Assembly: GCA_947259925.1 (NCBI GenBank)
Contig: CAMYOG010000002.1
Location: forward strand, 1 to 64,000
Length of the DNA: 64,000 bases
DNA from: Thermoanaerobaculia bacterium
GTDB lineage: Bacteria; Acidobacteriota; Thermoanaerobaculia; Multivoradales; JAHEKO01
Direction of reading: 5' to 3'
Position numbers and translations under genes: made by a program
Notes under the pieces: generated by a model
Told to the model about the DNA's origin: nothing
The model's database searches: none
What the model saw: only the letters and a program-made list of their open reading frames with translations
In this document: positions 59,509 to 64,000 of the stretch, piece after piece
How the letters are laid out: each line of letters opens with the position of its first letter
Numbering within the stretch: the first letter of the stretch is position 1

Positions 59509-61158
59509 TCAGGCCGCGAACCGGACCTGGTTGCGACCCTTCTGCTTCGCTTCGAGGACCGCCCGGTCGGCGGCTTCGATCAGATCGGCTTGCACGGTCG
59601 GACCACCCGCCCAGGTGGCGACCCCGACGCTCATGGTGATCGGCGCCTCGAAGCTCGCCGGGTGCGACTCGGTGAATCGGGCTCGCAGGCGCTCGGCGAT
59701 GTCGATCGCGGTGTCACGGTCGGTATCGGGCAGGAGCGCCGCGAACTCCTCGCCGCCGTAGCGGGCCAGGACGTCGGTCGCCCGCAGCCAGGTTCTCAGG
59801 AACGAGGCGACGTGGCGCAGGAAAGCGTCGCCCTGCGAGCGGCCGAAGCGCTCGTTGAAGTCCATGAAGTGATCCAGGTCGATCATCAGGACCGACAGTG
59901 GCTGGCCCGAGCGGCTGGCCCGGTGGAGCTCGACCTCGAACATCCGGTCGAGGTGGCGCCGGTTGAACAGGCCGGTCAGCTGGTCGGTGCTCGAGAACCG
60001 CTCCAGCTGCCGGCTCGACTTGTCGAGCGCGTCGAGCAGCTGGTTGACGGCGACGGTGATCGAGCCGACGTCGTCGCGGGAGGAGACCGGCAGCCGGTGG
60101 AGGAGATCGAAGGTGTTGAGCTCGCCGACGCCGCGGCTCAACGCGCGGAACGGGCCGGTGACCTGGAGCGCCAGGACCGAGAAGACGACGACCAGCAAGA
60201 TGACGGTCAGGACGCTGCCACCCATCGCGAACTCGCGCCAGCGGCGGCTGGCGCTGACCGCCTCGGTGGACGGCAGCTCGACCAGGGCGCCCAGATCGAG
60301 TGACGGGATGAAGCGGTGAGCAGCGACGACCTCGACGGCGTTCTCGTCCAGATAGGAAGCGTTGCCGACCCGGAGCTCGAGGAGCTGATCGCCGACCGAG
60401 TTGGGGAGCGCTGCCTCGGAGCTGAGCGGATGAGAGTCGCTGTCGAACAGGGTGTGACGCCGACCGTCGACGATGCGTAGCCGCATCGGGGTCTCCTGAA
60501 AGGCGGCCGCCAACCCGTGCCAGAGCGACTGCAACCGGTTGACGGTCAGCAGGCGGCCGACCGGCCGGCCGTCGCTGGCGTGCACCAGGTGGTGCATGTA
60601 GACCAGCGCGGTCGGACCGGTGCCCAGGATCAGCCCCTCGCCATTCGCGGGAGCGCGGGCGGCGGCGACCTCGGGATTCCAGAGGGCGGTCGGCGCCGTC
60701 GAGACGATCAGCTGGTCGGCGGAGTCGAACAGCGCCATCCCCTCGTAGCCACCGTCGTGGAAGCGAGCGCTGGACAGGAGTTGGCCGAGCTCAGAGCTGG
60801 CGCGTGCCGCCTCGGAGGCGTCGGCCTCCCGCCGGGCGCCGTACCATGCCTCCATACCGCCCGAGAGCGCCTTGGATCGAGCGATGGTCTGGGTCGCGAC
60901 CCACCGTCGCTCGACGAACCGGCTCACCTGCCGGTCGGCGCCGGCGGCCTGTTCACTCAGCCGATGGGCCACCTGATCGGCTTGGATCCGCTCGACCGTG
61001 ATGTAGGAGGCGATGCCGACCAGGGCGGCCGGGGCCAGACAGGCGCAGGCGACCAGCAGGAGGACCTTGGTGCTCAGTCTGAGGCCGCTGACTCGTGCTC
61101 CCAACGGCTGGAGGTCGCTCTGGGTCCGACCGGGTCTCACCGCTCGGGGGGAGCGCAA
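59509..61158 (-). CDS. Membrane diguanylate cyclase (Cache-like sensor, HAMP, GGDEF)
   Basis: About 549 residues; the start is uncertain (TTG 61158 or GTG 61140, both without a clear ribosome site). Transmembrane helix 1 is about 30-50, an extracytoplasmic Cache-like sensor is about 55-305, helix 2 about 313-333 (VLTVILLVVVFSVLAL), a HAMP-like linker to about 385, and GGDEF about 395-549. The active-site motif reads YGGEEFAALLPD (GGEEF, an active variant), with DQLTGLFNRRHLD at the domain start and MIDLDHFMDFNERFG. No RxxD I-site was identified with confidence. It would make c-di-GMP in response to an external signal. A gene remnant follows. Confidence 0.88.
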   Translation of the reverse strand: MRSPRAVRPGRTQSDLQPLGARVSGLRLSTKVLLLVACACLAPAALVGIASYITVERIQADQVAHRLSEQAAGADRQVSRFVERRWVATQTIARSKALSGGMEAWYGARREADASEAARASSELGQLLSSARFHDGGYEGMALFDSADQLIVSTAPTALWNPEVAAARAPANGEGLILGTGPTALVYMHHLVHASDGRPVGRLLTVNRLQSLWHGLAAAFQETPMRLRIVDGRRHTLFDSDSHPLSSEAALPNSVGDQLLELRVGNASYLDENAVEVVAAHRFIPSLDLGALVELPSTEAVSASRRWREFAMGGSVLTVILLVVVFSVLALQVTGPFRALSRGVGELNTFDLLHRLPVSSRDDVGSITVAVNQLLDALDKSSRQLERFSSTDQLTGLFNRRHLDRMFEVELHRASRSGQPLSVLMIDLDHFMDFNERFGRSQGDAFLRHVASFLRTWLRATDVLARYGGEEFAALLPDTDRDTAIDIAERLRARFTESHPASFEAPITMSVGVATWAGGPTVQADLIEAADRAVLEAKQKGRNQVRFAA

Positions 61159-61247
61159 AGTGCGTGCCAGTCGAGATGTCCCACCAGAGCGCCATGCGAC
61201 TGCCTCCGGGTGTCAGGAGCTAAGACTTTTCGGCGCCGTTGACGCCG

Positions 61248-63470
61248 TTATTTGTCACTCTGGAGCTTCTCTGCCTTGGCGATCAGACCGACCAGCTCGG
61301 CGACGTCACTGTCCCCGGCGAGCTCGGCCGAAGCCTCTTGCGCGACTCGCAGGAGCTCGGTCAGGTCGCCGTCCCTGGCCCAATAGGAGCCCTTGAGGAT
61401 CTCCCCGAACTCGGCGACCGTCGCGGCCAGCTTGAGAGCCGGCGGGGCCGCGGCCCAGTCGTCGGCGCCGTCGCGCTCGCGGACCCGCTGCTCGATCTCG
61501 ATGATCTCACCGCTCTCCGCCGAGCGGTAGCGCAGATGGAGGGTCGCCAGCGGAGCCTTGCGCGGGCGCCGCTCGCGTAACTTGACCTCGTAGAGCGCTG
61601 TCACGCTGTGGCCCGAGCCGATCTCGCCGGCGTCCACCGTGTCGTCACGGAAGCGATCGTCGGCGATATCGCGATTCTCGTAGCCGAGCAGGCGATAGCG
61701 GCTGACCACCTCGGGATTGAACTCGACCTGGACCTTGGCGTCGCTGGCGATCGTCTGGAGCGTGCCGGTCAGGTTCTCGACGAAGATCCGGCGCGCCTCG
61801 GCCAGGTCGTCGACGTACGCGTACGCGCCATTCCCCTGATCGGCCAGCTGCTCCATCAGGACGTCGTTGTAGTTGCCCATACCGAAGCCGACGGTGGTCA
61901 GCTCGATGCCGCCCTCGGCGGCGCGCCGGACGCGCTCGAGAATCGAGTCCGGGCCGGTCCGGCCGACGTTGGCGACGCCGTCCGAGCAGAGGACGATCCG
62001 GTTGATGGCGCCGCGGCGGAAATGTCGAGACGCCTGCTCGTAGGCGAGCAGCAGGCCCTCCTCGGCATTGGTGGCGCCGGTCGGTCGGAGCCTCTGGACC
62101 GCGGCGCGGATCGCCTCGTGGTCACCGGTCGGCTCGAGCAGCACCTCGCCGCGCGAGCCATAGACCACCAGGCCGACCCGGTCCTCGGGCCGCAGCTGGT
62201 CGAGCAGCAGGGCCAAGCTGCGGATCACCAGCCCGAGCCGGTCCTCGCGGGCCATCGAGCCGGAGACGTCGACGACGAAGATCAGGGTGGCGGGCTTGCG
62301 GTCTTCCGCCTCGACGACGCGGCCGCGAATGCCGAACCGCAGGACCTGGTAGCGGGCACCCGAGGCGAACGGCGCCGGCGCCAGGTCGGTGTGGAGGGCG
62401 AAGTCGCCGCGTCGGGGTGGGGCGTCGCGGTAATCGAAATAGTTCAGGAACTCCTCGATCCGGATCGCCTCCCGCGGCGGCAGGTTGCCGTCGTCCAGGT
62501 AGCGCCGCGCGATCGAGAAGGAGCCGGTATCGACGTCGAGGCCGAACGTGGAGAGGTGGTCGTCCTCGGTGTCGATGAACGGGTTGACGCCGTATTCGCG
62601 GTAGAAGACGTCGCCATACGGCTGGTCGTTCGGCTCGTGGGTGCCGCCGGTCGAAGGTGGGGGCGTCCGACCGGGAGCCCCGAGGTAGCCGAGCGCCTTG
62701 AGTTGGGCCTCGGCCGGCTGGGCCACGCGCAGCTCGCGCACCACGGAACCCTTGCGGTCTCCGTCGAGGAGTGGACTCTCGGAGCTGACGGTGACGACCT
62801 CCTCGGCGACCGAGCTCAGCTCGACTTCGACCCTGTTGTCACGGGCGCGTCGCACCTCGACCGACGGGACCTGCACGGTGGAGAAACCCTCGAGCTCGGC
62901 CTTGAGCTCGAACGAGCCCGGATCGAGCTCCTGGAATCGGGCCTCACCGCTGGCGCCGGTCACCCGGCGCTGGCGAGCGCTCGGGCCGCTCAGCTCTACC
63001 GAGACGCCGGGGAGGAGGTTTCCTTCTCCGTCCTTGACCACGACTTGTGCCTCGGCCGGAGCCACGGAGCCGGTTGCCGCGGTCGCCGGGGCGTCGTCGC
63101 TCCGAGGTTCGGCGGAGCGCTGCTTCTTACGTGGCAGCGCTCCTTGGGTGGGCGCCTCGGGCGTCGGAGTCGTTGCGGTCACCGGTGGGCGTGCCGGAGC
63201 CTCCGGCCGCGGCCGGGTGGCCATGGTGAGCTCGTCGAGGTCGGTCTCCCTGAGCGTCCGATAGCCGAGCAGGCCTCCGCCGATCGCGATCACCAGGGAG
63301 GCAGCGATCGCCCAGCGGAAGGTCTTCGGCCTGCTCCCGACGTTCGAGGCCCAGACCTTGGTCGGCTCCGGAATCTCCTGCTGAATCGCTTGCAGCAGAT
63401 CGGCCGGAGGCCGCGCGACGGGCTGGTCCGCGAGCTTGCGCTCGATCTCACGGGGACTGAGCTGTGTCAT
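61248..63470 (-). CDS. Membrane VWA protein with carboxypeptidase-regulatory-like domain (YfbK-like), anti-sigma-like N-terminus
   Basis: A 740-residue protein. The N-terminus (1-50) is cytosolic and begins MTQLSPREIERKLADQPV. One membrane helix (about 54-70) follows, then a Pro/Ala/Thr-rich linker and a carboxypeptidase-regulatory-like beta-sandwich (about 138-225: LPGVSVELSGPSARQRRVTG). An N-terminal VWA-associated domain (about 285-375) precedes a VWA domain whose MIDAS is DVSGSMAREDR (about 390-560), with a DUF3520-like C-terminus. The ATG at 63470 overlaps the sigma factor stop (ATGA). The topology fits a sigma-regulating membrane protein, but a canonical zinc anti-sigma motif is absent. 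Confidence 0.8.
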   Translation of the reverse strand: MTQLSPREIERKLADQPVARPPADLLQAIQQEIPEPTKVWASNVGSRPKTFRWAIAASLVIAIGGGLLGYRTLRETDLDELTMATRPRPEAPARPPVTATTPTPEAPTQGALPRKKQRSAEPRSDDAPATAATGSVAPAEAQVVVKDGEGNLLPGVSVELSGPSARQRRVTGASGEARFQELDPGSFELKAELEGFSTVQVPSVEVRRARDNRVEVELSSVAEEVVTVSSESPLLDGDRKGSVVRELRVAQPAEAQLKALGYLGAPGRTPPPSTGGTHEPNDQPYGDVFYREYGVNPFIDTEDDHLSTFGLDVDTGSFSIARRYLDDGNLPPREAIRIEEFLNYFDYRDAPPRRGDFALHTDLAPAPFASGARYQVLRFGIRGRVVEAEDRKPATLIFVVDVSGSMAREDRLGLVIRSLALLLDQLRPEDRVGLVVYGSRGEVLLEPTGDHEAIRAAVQRLRPTGATNAEEGLLLAYEQASRHFRRGAINRIVLCSDGVANVGRTGPDSILERVRRAAEGGIELTTVGFGMGNYNDVLMEQLADQGNGAYAYVDDLAEARRIFVENLTGTLQTIASDAKVQVEFNPEVVSRYRLLGYENRDIADDRFRDDTVDAGEIGSGHSVTALYEVKLRERRPRKAPLATLHLRYRSAESGEIIEIEQRVRERDGADDWAAAPPALKLAATVAEFGEILKGSYWARDGDLTELLRVAQEASAELAGDSDVAELVGLIAKAEKLQSDK

Positions 63471-64000
63471 CTGATTCCCTCTTCGAGCGCCGCGGCCAGC
63501 AGGCCGAGCGCTCTCTTCAGTCGCTTGCGGATGGCTACGGTGGTGACGCCCTCGGCCCGAGCGATCTCGCGCACCGGCTGCTCGCCCCAGAAGTGAGCGG
63601 TGATCGGGTAGCGCAGGTGCTCGGGCAGGTTGAGGACCTGCGTGCGGAGACGCGCATCGAGGGCCGCCGAAGCGGCCAGCTGCTCGGGACTGGGATTCGG
63701 ATCGATCGGCTCGATGGCGGGATCGGCGCTCGGCCGGTCGAGGGGCCGGGGCCTTCTCAGATGATTGAGAAACGTCGTGTAGGCGATCCGGTAGAGCCAG
63801 GTTGCGAGCCGCGAGCGCCCCTCGAAGCGGGGTAGGGCTTGCCAGGCGCGCCGGTAGGTCTCCTGGGTCAGGTCGGCGGCGAGATCACGGTTGCCTCCGG
63901 TGAGGCGAAAGAGCGCCGCGTAGACCGCCCGGTAGGTCTGTTCGACCAGCTGGTTCGCGGCCTCGCGGTCGCCCGAGCGATAGGCGCTCAGGAGCTCGTG
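63467..64000 (-). CDS. ECF-type RNA polymerase sigma factor, 5' end beyond the window
   Basis: The last 177 codons of an extracytoplasmic-function sigma-70 factor. Region 2 is seen in LAADLTQETYRRAWQALPRF and SRLATWLYRIAYTTFLNHLR. A Pro-rich linker follows (about 85-110), then region 4 with a helix-turn-helix (EHLRYPITAHFWGEQPVREI, then GVTTVAIRKRLKRAL). The gene lacks only a few N-terminal residues. Its overlap with the VWA protein suggests a sigma/regulator pair. Confidence 0.88.
   Translation of the reverse strand, partial: HELLSAYRSGDREAANQLVEQTYRAVYAALFRLTGGNRDLAADLTQETYRRAWQALPRFEGRSRLATWLYRIAYTTFLNHLRRPRPLDRPSADPAIEPIDPNPSPEQLAASAALDARLRTQVLNLPEHLRYPITAHFWGEQPVREIARAEGVTTVAIRKRLKRALGLLAAALEEGIR

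Overview
The window is GC-rich, densely coding DNA with many translationally coupled genes (ATGA, GTGA and TTGA overlaps) and no recognisable tRNA, rRNA or CRISPR. Gene content points to an Acidobacteriota-like bacterium, perhaps Thermoanaerobaculia. The grounds are a VWFA-related protein of the acidobacterial type, many secreted proteins of unknown function, a Y1/REP-type transposase, an S46 peptidase, a DUF885 protein and S8 proteases with W-S-D hexapeptide tails. This placement is an inference from protein families, not from a marker phylogeny.

Left part (1-8.7 kb): the 5' end of a REP-associated tyrosine transposase lies at the edge. It is followed by an eight-gene operon (561-8682) for anaerobic benzoyl-CoA degradation. 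The ATP-dependent class I benzoyl-CoA reductase BcrCBAD dearomatises benzoyl-CoA. Dch, Had and Oah then hydrate, oxidise and hydrolytically open the ring. A GNAT acetyltransferase closes the operon. No benzoate-CoA ligase, ferredoxin or regulator is present in the window.

8.7-17.7 kb: housekeeping genes on the minus strand (deoD, argH, argG), small envelope and periplasmic proteins, a secreted RidA-like protein and a secreted beta-helix protein. An intergenic stretch at 13.6-14.15 kb carries two copies of a long structured hairpin element. The stem sequences differ between copies but each stem is self-complementary. An amine-oxidase-like FAD enzyme and a stand-alone 5'-3' exonuclease follow.

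17.7-28.8 kb: a 5'-truncated subtilase is joined to a 3'-truncated deoxyhypusine-synthase-like gene. Then come a PAPS-type sulfotransferase-like gene, infA (apparently starting at ATC), moaA, a secreted HExxH protein, a CBS-domain protein, a cupredoxin lipoprotein, and a run of secreted TPR, VWFA and DUF1566 proteins.

28.8-43.9 kb: mostly minus strand. It holds an acyl-CoA oxidase-like enzyme coupled to an FHA/trypsin-like membrane protease, Lon protease (probable CTG start), a beta-propeller/lipoprotein/DUF885 operon, two class-V aminotransferase-fold enzymes flanking a PP2C phosphatase, a 124-bp tandem repeat, and an unrecognised helical protein.

44-53 kb: a D-aminoacylase-like lipoprotein with an altered metal site, an S46 dipeptidyl-peptidase, a DUF599 membrane protein, and a three-gene set (aminotransferase, 2-hydroxyacid dehydrogenase, glycerate 2-kinase) that could convert an amino acid such as serine to 2-phosphoglycerate.

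53-64 kb: a sulfotransferase lies divergent from an operon of two AlkP-superfamily enzymes, a small RHH-like protein and a three-helix membrane protein. These are followed by a gene remnant, a diguanylate cyclase, and an ECF sigma factor overlapping a membrane VWA protein that may act as its regulatory partner.
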